Source: Heterocephalus glaber
Lineage: Eukaryota > Chordata > Mammalia > Rodentia > Bathyergidae
Direction of reading: 5' to 3'
Assembly: GCF_000247695.1 (NCBI RefSeq)
Contig: NW_004624801.1
Coordinates: forward strand, 7,090,046 to 7,154,045
Length of the DNA: 64,000 nucleotides
In this document: positions 1 to 11,030 of the stretch, in pieces
Numbering within the stretch: the stretch's first letter is position 1
Layout: each line of letters starts with the position of its first letter
Translations under genes and position numbers: made by a program
Notes under the pieces: generated by a model
Seen by the model: the letters and a program-made list of their open reading frames with translations, nothing else
What the model was told of the DNA's origin: nothing
Database searches by the model: none

Positions 1-454
1 CCCCTTCCTCCCCAGGGGGTGGTGGTCATGGCCAAGGACATGGACACCTTGAAGAGCCCGAACCTCTGCACTGGGATTGTATGGCCGAGGGGCCCCAAGA
101 GGGCTCCCCGGACCAGGGGACAGGAACACTTTCACACAGCTCCTTTTAGGGGGAGGCGGGCGAGGGACTGAGCAGTGCCCTCGTAGTGCTCAAACTTGGC
201 GTTCTGTGGCGTGGAGAGCTTGCAAGGGAGATGATGCCATGCCGTGGGAACTCGGGGCCCAGATAACTGTAGCCCTTCTCAGAGATGTGTCTGCCCTGCC
301 CTGAGCCCCACAGGGCTATGTCAAGGGTTCTCTGCTCCTTGAAAGTCAAGTTCATTTCTGGGCTTGGAGTCGGAATTCCATAAATGTTCAGTAAGTGTTC
401 TTTGGCTTAGACAACCTGAACAGCTTGATTTTTTATTTACTTTATTATTACTAT

Positions 455-534
455 TTTTTGGGTGGTCCCGGGGATCGAACTCAGGACCTGGCCCTTGCGA
501 GGCAGGCAGCAGAACCACTGAGCTAAATCCCCAG
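455..534 (-). repeat. ID-like (tRNA-derived) SINE
   Basis: This is a reverse-oriented copy. Reading the minus strand gives the tRNA-like head ggggatttagctcagtggtt and the B-box-like gagttcgatcccc, with the T-rich tail complement at 455-459. It represents the main ID-like subfamily of the window. Confidence 0.85.
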
Positions 535-544
535 CATTAATACT

Positions 545-1030
545 AATTTTAATCGTAGTGAATACACATAGCATAAAATTGTCCATCTTAGCTGTTTTTA
601 AGTGTGTAGTCCATGGTGGCGAGTGTATTTGCAGTGTTGTGCTGTCACCCCCACCATCAGTCCCCAGAACTTTTCACATCCCAGGCAGAAACTCTGTCCC
701 CGTTTAGTACTTTCTCCCTGTTCCTCTGCCTCCCAGGACCCGACAACCCTGTCCCTCTTTCTGTTTCTCCAAGTTTGATGACTCCGGGGACCTCATGGAA
801 GTGGCGTCATAGAGCACCTGCCCTTTCGTGCCTGGCTCTTTCCCGTCCCGTGATGCCCTGAGCTCCCACCCGCATTGTAGTACGTGTCAGAACTTCCTTC
901 CTTCCTAGGGCTGGGGCGCCCTGTGGTGTGAACGGTTCACATTTTCCTCTCCTGCACCCTCTGATGGACACCTGGGTTGCTTCCAGCCTTTGGCTGCTGT
1001 GAATGCTGCTGCTCCAGCTTGGGTGTGCGC
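545..1030 (-). repeat. L1 3'-end fragment (antisense)
   Basis: The stretch reads gaatacacatagcataaaa, cagaaactctgtcccc, cgcattgtagtacgtgtcag, gatggacacctgggttgctt and tgctgtgaatgctgctg in this order. This is the familiar antisense 3' region of old mammalian L1 elements. It is heavily diverged with no open frame. Confidence 0.75.
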
Positions 1031-2249
1031 ACAGATCTTTAAATCCTGGCCTTTGGTTCTTTTGGTTTTCCTTTGGGAACGAGGATTTTCGGTGGTCAGT
1101 AGATACAGGGGGAGCCTGGGGCTTGGGTGTAGTGGGGCGTGGAGCCCAGTGCTCCTAGTGCTTTACTGTGGGCAAGAAACACCCGTGTGGTTGAAGTGCG
1201 CGCACTTGGCTCGGCAGCCCAGGGCCGGGAGCTCTGTGTTTCCCACAGCACCAGGCATCGGACTGCGCTGTGAGCAGCCAGGGACCCGTGGGCCTTTAAC
1301 GGCTCTTCCCAGCCTTGGATGTCTTCTCTGTTTCTCCCACCTCTCCAAACTTGACGCTCCAGAGTTCCCTACCCATCAGCCCGGACTCGGTGGTCCTGGG
1401 TGTAGGTGTCATGGTGTTGGGACAAAGGTGCGGGCAGTGGGTGCAGAGGGGCAGGGCCACTTCCTCTCCCTCACAGTCTCCTGTGTCCAGGGCCTTTATC
1501 TGATGCACCATCGAATACGCCCCTCCCGGGCTGAGCTGTTCTCACTCTGCTGAGTTAAACAGGATGTGGTTGGGACGACACTGGCCCCAGATCTCTGTGA
1601 CAGCTGGAGCTGGATCCAGCAGCGGGAGGTGGTGCAGGCTCTGAGGGACAGGCTGGGGCATCTGCTCAGGGTGGCACAGTCAGGGGACATGTGAGAGGAT
1701 GCGGCTCTTCCTCCAGTGGACACAGCTCAGCCCCTACTTTGCAAGGGACAGAGCTTAGCTGTGGGCTGGATGGTCAGGGCAGTGAGAGAATGTCATGGGA
1801 GCCTGCCCCGAGTTTGGGATGCAACCAGGCCCAGGCGGGAGGGGAGCTCCGCAATCCCAAGCAGCTCAGAGTGCTGAGAGCAGACCATGTCATACCACTG
1901 GGGACCCAGCCTGTGCCCAGAGAGGGACCCAGCCTATGGGGCGCAGCTCCTGTGGAGAGCGTGGGGTGAGCCAAGGTGCTCCTCTCTTCAGGGTCCCGGT
2001 CTGAGCTCCCCCTGGCCCCTCCTCCTCCCTCTTCCTCTCCCCTGGTCCCAGCCTGTCCCATCTTCTGGGCCCGGGTCCTGCTTCCCCTTCGCCTGGCTTC
2101 CTGCCTGTCTTTCCTGCAGACCCACTCTTGCCTCTGCCCTCTGTGGGGGCTGGGCTGGGAGTGCCCAGCGCCCCCACAGTCCCTGCTCTGAATGCTCTCC
2201 TTGGCCACCCTGACCCTGCGTCTGGGTACAGCTGGCATCACATGGGCGG
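1031..2249. other. Intron stretch without recognised element
   Basis: GC-rich unique-looking sequence. The open frames on both strands have no domain or codon signal, and I see no exon, repeat or RNA here. Confidence 0.6.
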
Positions 2250-2560
2250 GGTAGGGAATCAGTCAGCTTTGTGTGGCTGTGACCAAACCTGAGAGCTTAG
2301 GGAGGAAAGTTTATTTCAGCTCACGCTTTCAGTGCAGGACCACCAGGCTCCGGGCTGTGTGTGGAGCAAAGCTGCTGACCTAAGGCAGCCAGGAAGGAGG
2401 GAGAGGGAGGGAGACAGACAGCTAGGAAGGGGCTGGGCACAAGATGCGGCTCCCAGGGGCACAACCCTTTGACCACTGCCTTAGCCCGGGCCCCACCTCC
2501 TGTTCCCATCACCTCCCTAGGGCACCATCAGGTTATGGAGTCGTCAGTGGGTGAATCCAC
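2250..2560 (-). repeat. Old LTR fragment, MaLR/MLT1-like (antisense)
   Basis: It begins with gctttgtgtggctgtgacca, followed by a gaggaaagtttatttcagctcacgctttc motif shared with the copies near 7300, 13110 and 30340. These match the antisense LTR pattern of non-autonomous MaLR retrotransposons as I recall it. The family is not assigned with certainty. It has no coding capacity. Confidence 0.5.
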
Positions 2561-5106
2561 TGCTAGCGCCCAGGAGATCCCATCTCCTTCCCAAATCCCC
2601 ACCTCTGAGCCCTTCCTAGACACTTTTCGATCCAAACCGTACCAGGGTTCTCCGTGCCCTTGGATCAGACTCTCGGCCACTCTGTTTCTGCCTCTAGGAT
2701 GGATCTCCCGGGTCCCAGCCTGACCCCTGAAGCAGCGCTGATGAAATCCATCCCCAGCCCAGCCTTCACCAGCTCCCTCACCTGCACCTGCTCCGCTCAC
2801 TCTGCTCCGCAGTTCACTGGCCCCTGCACCTTCCTCACAACCTCTCTGCCCTGACTCTCGTCCCCTTTCACATCATTGCTTTGTCAAACTCATATGCATC
2901 CCTCAAGCTCTGACACATTTTTCCCGAGGCTGGAAGTAGCCTCACTTCCTCTGACTCCTGAGCTCTTCTGTATCTTTCTCCTGTAAGGACCTGGTGTTCA
3001 GCTTGGGATGTAAATTTTTTTGTGAGCCTTCTTCTGCTAGAGTCCTTTATAATGTAAAAATAGTTTTTCAAATTGCAAAAAGTAATACACTACCCTTTTC
3101 CTAAAGTGCAGAAAATACAGAGTGGAAAGGAACTAGAATTTCCTGTAAGCCAGTGATATCCTTCACATCTGGCTACATATTCTTTACAACTCTTCCCCTT
3201 CACCCACTAGGGCCCAGGTTCCTAGAGGGGCCGTTCGTTGTCTGTATTTTCATAGAGAATCCCATGAGACAGAATAGTAGGTGCTCAGTAAAAGGGTGTT
3301 GGAGTGACCTTCGGGTGATGAGATGAGGGCAACTTTGGGTGGCCCTGGCAGGCGGAGGCAGGGACCCATGGACCCCCCTGGGCTCCCGGGGACTGAGAAC
3401 ATGCTTTCCCTCGGCTGGCTGTCCCTGCAGGGTTAGGAGTGGGATGGGTGTGCAGAACACTCCACGGGGCTCTCTGGGCAGGACGCTGGCTGGGAACGGG
3501 GTTCTTGAAGGGGCCGACATTTCAGGGAGGAAAGTGGGAGTCCTAGATGGCTGAAAGGGGGAGAGGAAGCGGGAGCCACAGCTAGGTCTGAGCGCCCCAC
3601 CTCTGAGCTTGTGAGGCCTGAGGTCCGTGCTGTATACAGGGCTCTTGGTGTCTGAGGTCCAGGCTGCCCTCAGCCTTCCACCCTCTGTGGCCCTTCAGGT
3701 CCTCGAAGTCCTCTCTGTCTCTGGGCAGGGCTGGGCTGAGGAACCTGAACCCAGCCTGCGGGTGGCTGCTGGCTCTGCCTCGGCCAGGCCACCCCACCCC
3801 CTCCCAGCTCCACCGCAACAGCAGCCAAATCTCCCCAAGGCTGCCTTATAAGGGAGGTGTGCTGCTCTTCTGGGGCTGGTGCCTGCCTTCTGGGGCCCCC
3901 AAGAGCTGCGAGCTGGCCTCTCCCTCTGGCCTCAGTTTTGCAGCTGAAGAATGGGGGAAGTCGGGGCTGCTGCCTGAGTCCCTGCTCCCTGGTGCACCAG
4001 GGTGGGCATCCACTGCGGTTTCCTCGGGTTGCACGACCATGGGCCTGAGGTTGGGGCGGGGCAGATGTGCCCACCCTTCCCTTTGATTCACAGTGCCTAG
4101 GACGCTCCAGGTTGTGGGTGGAAGGCTGAGGTGGGTGGCAGTACAGCCCAGGCTGAGCCAGTCGTGCCAGGCGTGGGTCCTTGCATGGGAGGTGCGCCCC
4201 ATCTGCCTCCCACAGTCCCCGGCCAGGGTCTGGGTTCAGGGTGGGGACAGACAGGGACCAATGGGGAAGGCGCTCAGGACAGCAGCTGCAGGTGTGGTGT
4301 GGTGTCATGGAAGCAGTGTTCCTTGAGACCTCGAGCCGGGGCAGTGAGATCTGGTTGAGTCTCACGGTGTGCCCGGGAGGTGGGGTGGTGGGTCTGGCCT
4401 GGCTGGAGAGGACTTGATGTGTCCCTCAGAGGCTCCTGGGTGAGGCTTGGAATGTGACTTGAGAGAGGTTGACTGGGGTGAGGAGCGCCCCAGGTCCACA
4501 CACAGGGTGCCCCACCATGCATGCCACAGGCCCTCTGACCTCACTGGGTCGTGCAGTCCCTGAGGGCGGGTCTGTTTAATCCCCAGCCAACGTCTGGAGG
4601 TGAAGAACTGGCTGTGTCAGAGGAGACTCGGGGAGAAGAGACCTCACGCGTGGCCCAACCTGGGCCAGGCCTGCAGAGTCCTCTTCGAGGGTCTGCGAGA
4701 TTCTACTTGTGGAGAGACAGGGCTGTGTCCCAGGATGGCCGTTCCTCCTGGGCTGCCACCTGCTCCCCTGCTCCGAGCCCTCGGTCAGTATGACCAGCCT
4801 CAGGGGCGCCCCGAACTCTCCTCTGGGATGGAGTCTTTCTTTCCCCCTCAGAACAGGGCCACCCCTTCCCTGAGCTGACACTGGAGTTGTTCATGCACTG
4901 GGGGGTTTGGAGCAGGAGGCCCCTTGTGTTGGGGACAGGAGGTCGTGTGGGGGAGGAGTGGCCAGGCCAGGTGGGTCTCCTTCAAGGTGAGGCATGGGTA
5001 GGGCAGTGAGGACAGATCCTGGCTCTGGGGCCCAGGACAAAGAGCCCCTCCCCTGGCCAGCCCGCTCAGCTGTCTGCCAAGCCCAGGGCACAGTGGTGAG
5101 GGAGCG
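2561..5106. other. Intron stretch without recognised element
   Basis: An AT-richer piece at 2860-3200 is followed by GC-rich unique sequence. No gene or clear repeat is recognised, and the region ends at the candidate TATA promoter. Confidence 0.55.
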
Positions 5107-5166
5107 GGAATGTGGCCCAGCAGCTGGGGAATACCTTAAATAGAGCCGGCACAGCTGCGGGGCGGC
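5107..5166 (+). promoter_or_regulatory. SEPTIN9: Candidate TATA-type alternative promoter of SEPTIN9
   Basis: The sequence shows ggaatgtgg at 5107-5115 (TEAD/MCAT-like), the E-box cagctg at 5121-5126, then ccttaaatag at 5134-5143. The last contains a TATA-like ttaaata (5136-5142) and is one base from a CArG box. A second cagctg follows at 5152-5157. This grouping of TEAD site, E-boxes and a CArG/TATA element is typical of muscle-type core promoters. A start site about 30 bases downstream, near 5167, would fall just before the candidate first exon at 5167-5230. Function is inferred; no transcript evidence is available here. Confidence 0.45.
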
Positions 5167-5230
5167 AGGCGAGGAGGCTGGCCCTGCTCTGCCCCCTCCA
5201 TCTCTGTGGGCTCCAGACACATGGCAGTGG
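5167..5230 (+). CDS. SEPTIN9: Candidate alternative first coding exon of SEPTIN9 (MAV...)
   Basis: An ATG at 5221 gives ATG GCA GTG G and is followed at once by the good donor gtgagc at 5231. The exon would end in phase 1, the phase required by the 192-bp exon at 56172. Splicing would give MAVATEAAPGCVGN joined to MADTPRD, an isoform 14 residues longer than the known short form. The 5' end is set only by distance from the TATA-like box and is approximate. The Kozak context is moderate (G at +4, C at -3). I do not recall a described isoform with this start, so treat it as a prediction. The donor could also be chance, since gtgag occurs often in GC-rich DNA. Confidence 0.35.
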
Positions 5231-5361
5231 GTGAGCCCGCCCCACCCCGGGCTCGACCCAGGAAGCCAGAGCAGTTGCCAGAGGAAGAGCCTGGCCTGCT
5301 TCTGTCTGCAGCTCCAGCCCTGGAGCAGCTGCCAGGAGTGGGATCTGCACTGGGGTAGCTG

Positions 5362-6829
5362 TCAGGGTGGGCCAGGCCAGATGCCACGCTCTCTCTGGGT
5401 GGCATGGACAGAGGGCACATTGAGCATTGGAGGAGCGAGCTCAACTGCCCACTGGCACCTGCACTGAGAGCAGCTCCCCAACAGACCCCGGATTCCAGGG
5501 GAGGTGCTGTGTGGCACTTTCTGGCTGGATGCTTTTCGTCCCCTGTGGCTTCTCATCTGAGCCACAAGGTAGACGTGTCCTGGCCCGGCTGCACTTCTCG
5601 GGAGCTTGCTGAGGGCGTCCTTGGGAACTTCCCCTGTCACTGAGCCTCCTGTGTTCCTGAATGTTGACCAATAGGCAAGGGCCGCTCTGGTCCAGGACTG
5701 GGCTTCTGTTTCTTTCCAACACTGAGCACAGGAGGGGGTAAAAGTGGGTCAGGAGGATGCAGAGAGGGCCCAGCATGACTTCCCTGGCCCTGCCCTGGTG
5801 CTGCCACTGAGCATGCCTTTGTGGAGAACCCTGCTGTCGTCTGCTGCCCTTCAGAGAGAGGAAGTGACTGGCCCTCGGGCACACAGCTGGTTAGCCAGTT
5901 TAATCTGCATGGGGCAGGCTGGATCTACTCTTTAGCTTCTAATGGTGAACCTTCCTCTACTGTGATTGGCCCCTGCCTGGAACCTGGAGCCCAGTGTGGC
6001 CCTGGAGATCCCCAGTTCCAACTCCTTCCTTCCAGGGGGCCAGAGGTTCCGGTTCAGAAGCACAGAGTCAGCTGGAAGCCACCCCCCGGGGCTGTGCCTG
6101 TGTCTGTGTCCGAGGCAGCGGTTGTGGGCCTTGGCCTTAGCCTGCCCCTGCCAGCACCCTGTGTCTGCCCCACCCCAGACCCAACAGTTTCCCCCTGTGG
6201 CCCATTTTCTCATCGTCATCGAGGGCATCATTCTCTGCATGGCATCCTCAGAATGAAGGGAAAACTCGGAAAGACTTAGAGTAGGGGCCAGCATGCGGGG
6301 AGAGTCTTCTTAAGCAAGCCAGTAAGTGAAAACCAGGCATGACCTCTATTTAACAAAGGGAACGATGGGTCCCTAACCCCCCCACAGCACTTTCTGTAAT
6401 TGCGGGGGCCCCAAGTTCCAGACCCTGGTCCCTGTTTCCTGCTCACACCTGCTGGCTGTGTGCAAACTCTCTGCCCTGTGTTGCTGGCTCCCCCTTCCCT
6501 CTTGCATTTCCTCCTCTCATCTAAAAAAGCAGTGCCAGGTCATCCTTAGAGAGCAAACATTAAAGATCTAAGTCTGGAAAGGGAAAAGGGGAGCCTGCCT
6601 TTCCTTTCCCCACCTCTCCGAGGATGGCCTGTGTTGACAGCAGGCTGTGCCGTAGCCCTTCGGTATTTTGTGTGTGTGGACTTCTCTCAAAGTCCACGTG
6701 TAGCAGACCGGGCTCAGGGGCCAAGCACTTGGCCAGCATGCCCCTGGCCCTGGGTGCCAACCTCAGCACAGTGAAGAGAAAAGAAAAAGGAAAAGGTTTT
6801 ATGTAAATATCATACAGATGTCTTGAGAA
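5362..6829. other. Intron stretch, unique with a MIR-like scrap
   Basis: gaggaagtgactggccctcg, then cacacagctggttagccag, near 5860-5900 is a probable reverse MIR scrap. Nothing else is recognised. Confidence 0.5.
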
Positions 6830-7230
6830 CAAAAGGAATCAGACTTCTGCAATTTGGTTTTTATTTTTGCCATGTAATAACATTGTGCATGGCTTTGTGT
6901 GTAGCAGTATAGGATTAGAGCATCCCCCCCGCCCCCTTTTAGTTCTGGGAATGAAACCCAGGGCTTTGCACTTGCCGGGCAGGTAGGGTAGCTCATTCCT
7001 CTAACCAGCGAGTCCCAGGCTGGCTGTCACACGGCCCTGCTGTTCTTGTCTGGCTTTTCACGATGATCAAAGAGGCTATGGCGAGCATCCTCACGCTGGT
7101 GTTTGTGCACATGTAACTGTGGGATTGGCCCCTTAGGAGTGGAGTTTCTGCATCAAAGGATGTGTGCATGTAACATTTCAGTCCATGTCCCCAAACTGAC
7201 CTCCGGAGAAGCCACACCAGCTTTTAGCCC
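6830..7230 (-). repeat. L1 3'-end fragment (antisense), split by an ID SINE
   Basis: The pieces attgtgcatggctttgtgtg and gcacatgtaactgtgggatt, then aggagtggagtttctgcatc, follow the order of the antisense L1 3' end. The ID-like SINE at 6935-7018 interrupts it. Confidence 0.6.
6935..7018 (-). repeat. ID-like SINE
   Basis: The run agttctgggaatgaaaccca and then gggctttgcacttgc is the reverse of the tRNA-like SINE body. It is more diverged than most copies and is inserted in L1 sequence. A C-rich run precedes it. Confidence 0.65.
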
Positions 7231-7294
7231 AGCACATAGGGGAGGCTGGGTGTCCGAGTGGTGTCTTGTGTCGTGTGTCTTTGCACTAGTAGCC

Positions 7295-7575
7295 AGCTTG
7301 GTGCTGCAGTGACCCGAATAATTAGCTTACAAAGGAAAAGGTTTATTTTGCCTCACAGTTCTGGGGGTTCCGCTTGGATCTGGTAGCCTCCGGGGAGGGG
7401 GTGCCTCATGGTGGGATCATGCCCTGGAGTGAACCACGTGAAGCAGAGAGCTGCGAGGTCCCCCAGTGACCTGGGGACCTCCCACAGTTCCCAATTCCTA
7501 GAGAGCCACAGCACTGCCCAGTGGCGCCACCCTGCGGACCAAGCCGCTAACTCATGGGCCAAACTAGGAATCTTA
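7295..7575 (-). repeat. Old LTR fragment, MaLR/MLT1-like (antisense)
   Basis: The sequence gctgcagtgacccgaataat, followed by ggtttattttgcctcacagt and later catggtgggatcatgcc, parallels the copies at 2250, 13100 and 30335. The family name is tentative. Confidence 0.5.
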
Positions 7576-7657
7576 GTGCGACGTTGTCTTTTTTTATGTT
7601 TACAGGCTAAGGACTCTACATTCCTCTTGCAGTTGGATTATGTCTTTGCTTGCTGAT

Positions 7658-7733
7658 TTTTTCCCTTCCTTCTCCCTCTCATTCCCTTCTTCCCTTTCTT
7701 TTTCATTTCCTTCCTTCCTTTTTCTTTTTGCAG
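7658..7733 (+). repeat. Pyrimidine-rich (TTCCC/TTCCTT) tract
   Basis: About 75 bases of almost pure C and T, with repeated ttccctt units, end at the border of a reverse B1-dID SINE. It may have grown from the T-rich side of that insertion. Confidence 0.8.
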
Positions 7734-7926
7734 TGCTGGGGATCGAGCCCAAGGCCTCAAGTATGCTAACAAGCAAGCACTCTACCACTAAGCTACACTC
7801 CCAGTCCTTTTTATTTTATTTTAAGGGAAGGTCTTGCTAAGTTGCCCAGGTTGGCCTTGAGCTTGTGATCCTCCTGCTTCGGCCTTCCTAGTAGCTGGGG
7901 TTACGGGTGTGCACCACTGTATCCAA
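7725..7926 (-). repeat. B1-dID dimeric SINE
   Basis: In reverse orientation, an ID-derived part (gtgctggggatcgagcccaa to tacactcccagtcc) is followed by an A/T-rich linker and a B1 monomer (aggtcttgctaagttgccca to gtgtgcaccactgt). The two-part order B1 then dID on the minus strand is the B1-dID dimer known from several non-murid rodent families. Confidence 0.82.
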
Positions 7927-7929
7927 CAT

Positions 7930-8630
7930 TTCTTTTTAAAAGAGTTCTTTATGGATCTTTATTATAACTGGCACGCATATTTTTCCCTAGTTGTTGACGT
8001 TTTTATTTGTGGTGTTCTCTTCCAAACAAACATTTCAGGCTTATGTTTTCAAGTTTCTTCTTTTACTTTTAGCTTTTGGAATTCTTACCCAACTGCATTC
8101 CAGAATTATGGGAAAGAATTTTACCGGTGTTTCTTATAGTACTTCTGTGGGGTTTTTTTGGTACCGGGAATTGAACTCGGGTCCTTGTGCTTGTGCAGCA
8201 GGCTGTGAAACCACTGAGCTAAATCCTGGCCTGTGGTTTTATTTTTATGTAATGAGATTGTGAATCTGTTGGAATTTATTTGAATTCAAGCTTTAAGGTA
8301 GGGATCCATGGATTTTGCATCGATCTATGCACCGAGCTTGTGCTGTACCATAGCATGTGGGGAGTGTGCGTATGCTATTTTTATCAGTTTTGGTGTCAGT
8401 ATTGTGCTGGGTTTGCAAAAAAGTTTGGATGCATTTCTTTTCCCGGTCTGTCCTGGATTACTTTCACAGCAACACAATCATCACTTTGTTAAAATTTGTA
8501 AAGAATTTATGAGTGAAAGCATCTGAGACTGATACTTTTATGGGTGTCAAGTATTTTGAAAAGTTACCAAATTTTTTTTCCACGAGGCTGAAAGTTTTGG
8601 AGTTTTTCTCTTCTTAGATTTTGTCTCCCC
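7930..8630 (-). repeat. L1 fragment incl. ORF2-derived sequence (antisense)
   Basis: From about 8370 the sequence reads tttatcagttttggtgtcag, ggatgcatttcttttccc, atgagtgaaagcatctgaga and ctgaaagttttggagttttt. This is the antisense of the L1 reverse-transcriptase coding region. The AT-rich part at 7930-8140 looks like the same or a second L1. Frames are broken throughout, so no protein is possible. Confidence 0.65.
8152..8232 (-). repeat. ID-like SINE inserted in L1
   Basis: A T-run, then ggtaccgggaattgaactcg to ccactgagctaaatcctggc, is the reverse of the tRNA-like body. The L1 fragments on both sides show it to be a later insertion. Confidence 0.83.
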
Positions 8631-8782
8631 CCGCCCTGGAAAAACCATCTTGTAGCCTATTTAAAATCCCTCCAATTGTTCAGAGGTGGTTCTGCGGAAG
8701 GGATGATTCACACCACCAGCCTCTGCTCAGCAGCTGCCCTGGGCCCGGTGCTTTCTGCAGGAGGGATGAGCAGAGATGCCCC

Positions 8783-8990
8783 GATGATGCTGGAGATGCT
8801 GGCACTCTCCTGTAATCTCAGCACTTGGGCTGGCCAAGGCACAAGGCTTGCAAGTTTGAGCCCATCCTGGGCATCTTGACAGCCTAGTGAGACTCTGCCT
8901 TGAAATATAAAATAAGAAAAGGGCTGGGAATGTAGTTTAGTGTAAAATCTCTGGATTTAATCCCCAGTAGCAAGAAGGAAAAACAGTGGC
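8783..8990 (+). repeat. B1-dID dimeric SINE
   Basis: The B1 part is cctgtaatctcagcacttgg to tgagactctgccttgaaata. An A-rich linker follows, and then the dID part gggctgggaatgtagtttag to ttaatccccagtagcaag. Confidence 0.82.
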
Positions 8991-9119
8991 CCAGAGAAGG
9001 CAATGAAACAAGATCTCCACAAAATAATTCTTACCTTTACTGTGTACCTGCACACTCTGGCATTTCCTATTCTTTTCCCTTTTTCATCTTGGAGAGGGGC
9101 AAGTCTTTAAAAACTTTTT

Positions 9120-9520
9120 TTTTTTAAAAAAATGATTTTATTGGGGCATAAGTCATCTACTATACAGTTCACCCATTTAAAGGTCGTCATTCTGTGGTTT
9201 TCTGTCAGCGCAACCCATTTTAAAAACTTTCACCTCAGAAAGAAGCACAGTCCCTCCAGCTGTCACCCTCTACCCTATCCCTCAGCAGTGACTGATCATC
9301 ACAAAGTCTGTCTGCGGATTTCCTGTCTGGAAGTGTTGTATACATGGGGTCCTGTGCTGTGGGTGTTTGTGTCCGGTTTCTTTGCTTGGGCACTCTGTTT
9401 CCAGGATCCATCCGCATTGTAGCATGTATCAGTGCTTCATTCTTTTTTATGATCAAGTAATACTGCATTGTGGGTAGATCCTGTTTTTGTCTATCCATTC
9501 ACAACTTGACCGTAACGCTT
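9120..9520 (-). repeat. L1 3'-end fragment (antisense)
   Basis: The landmarks tatacagttcacccatttaa, ggatccatccgcattgtagc, aagtaatactgcattgtgg and tgtctatccattcaca run in antisense L1 3'-end order. Confidence 0.75.
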
Positions 9521-9554
9521 TGGAAGTGTCAGAAGCAGTTACCAATGACAAAAT

Positions 9555-9905
9555 TTCCTTGATCGACTTTGAGCTTAATTTGGATTTCTATTTCTATGCC
9601 TTTCCACCCAGACTTTGAAATGATTGCCTTCTAAGCATTGTAGCATTCTCTTATCAAAACATCTAGACAGGGACGAGACCATATCGTTCCCCACACTCAT
9701 GAATCAAATGCCAAAAAGAGCAGAAATTTGATGATTTTCACCAAATTTATTATTTTGGCTGGATTGACAGCTCTGTGCTTGTCGTTGTTGGTGGCTGTAA
9801 AGCAGGGTTTTGGAATTTATGTGTCAAAATATAAATTGTGCGTCTCTCTTTGATCTGGAAATCATGCGGTTGGAATTTATGGGGTTAAAATACTAAAAAG
9901 ATAAG
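9555..9905. other. AT-rich unique block, possible conserved non-coding element
   Basis: This roughly 350-base block is clearly AT-rich inside a GC-rich intron and fits no repeat I recognise. It contains two near-identical phrases, ggttttggaatttatg and cggttggaatttatggggt, about 60 bases apart, and the segment tcaccaaatttattattttg. A conserved enhancer or an unrecognised old repeat are both possible. Confidence 0.3.
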
Positions 9906-10084
9906 CGATATTTAAAAAAGAAGAGAAACACCAACAATTGCTGCATGGTCTGAGCTCAGAAGAATTTGTAGGTGGCTTAGTCCACTGCAGACAGAGCCTG
10001 TGTCCCCGTGACGCTTCATGCTTACCTGGGGGTGGCAGCCAGCACAGCCTGGAGAGGTCCCCGAAGAGGAGCTGGGGACCTCGA

Positions 10085-10500
10085 CTCACCCCAGCAAAGG
10101 TTTACTGACTTCTGTCGTAGGAAAGAATTGCAGGATGAGTCCGTGAGAGGGGTGGAGTGGTTTATAGGCAGATAGAACACCACGCTCAGAGGAGTGTGAA
10201 TGCTCAGCATGAGACCACTGTCGCCTGGGGCTGCGGGTTTTCTGTGGTCTTGGGGGTGTCTTCCAGATGGGGGATCGGGATGTGTGTCCGTCTGGTGGGC
10301 TGGGTTAGAATGCAAACCATTTCCGTGTGCTTGAAGTTTAGAGATGTGTTGCCTGCTTAGGAGTGCTGCTTCCTTGAGGTGGGAGGTCTGGGGGGCTCAA
10401 TTTACCGGTGAAAAGCACAGACCCAAGTTTTAGGCTTGTCGTATCTTTAGATACTTAGGGCTTGGATTGAGTTTTGGAGTCCATTTCCCAGAAGGGAAAA
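10085..10500. repeat. Possible degraded LTR-type sequence
   Basis: Phrases such as gtcgtaggaaagaattgcag and gatgagtccgtgagaggg, then gtggtttataggcagataga, are reminiscent of old LTR ends, but I cannot name a family or find the ends. No retroviral coding frame is present. Confidence 0.2.
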
Positions 10501-10914
10501 AGTTACCGTGGGTAACTCTGATTGTGTCCTGAAGAAGTTGCAATTCTCTGAAAAGTACACTTTTTAAATTACAGGTTTTCTTGTCTCCTTTTTATTTATC
10601 GTTATTTCTTCTGTGCTAGCTCAGGGGGAGACATGTGGTGAACAAATTAAACACATGGAGGGAGGGAGGTGGCGGGGAGGGTTAGAGATGAAACAGGAGC
10701 AGCAGCTGGCTGGGGAACTCCTGGTGGCGCCAGGGTGGGGGTTGTGACCTGAGGCAGGGTGGCGAGTATTTGGGGGTGCCTGTGGCACCTAGAGGTGGGA
10801 AGCCAAGGCGAGGAGGCCAGTGGGGAAGATGAGTCACTTACTGTCGTACAAAGGTTAAGGGGCCCCTAGGAGCTGGCAAGATGAATAGTGTTGTAAAGCA
10901 ATATTTCTGTGGCT

Positions 10915-10992
10915 TTTGCAGTGCTGGGGATCAAACCCAGGGCCTTGTGCATTGTAGGCAGTCTGTCTACCACCGAGCTACACCCCCAGCCC
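10915..10992 (-). repeat. ID SINE (classic type)
   Basis: The reverse copy runs gcagtgctggggatcaaacc to agctacacccccagcc. Its sense reads ggctgggggtgtagctcggt, which is close to the standard ID head and differs from the 'gatttagctcagtggttc' subfamily. Confidence 0.83.
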
Positions 10993-11030
10993 TAACATGA
11001 GATTTAAAAATAATTAAAATTATGCCTCAA

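Noticed and set aside
28..165. Short frame MAKDMDTLKSPN... after an acceptor-like cttcctccccag
   Set aside because: It resembles nothing known, has no downstream donor in phase and is too short to support as an exon.
8783..8990. tRNA-like A and B boxes in this and other ID/dID copies
   Set aside because: They belong to SINEs. None forms an intact tRNA gene with a full acceptor stem and terminator.
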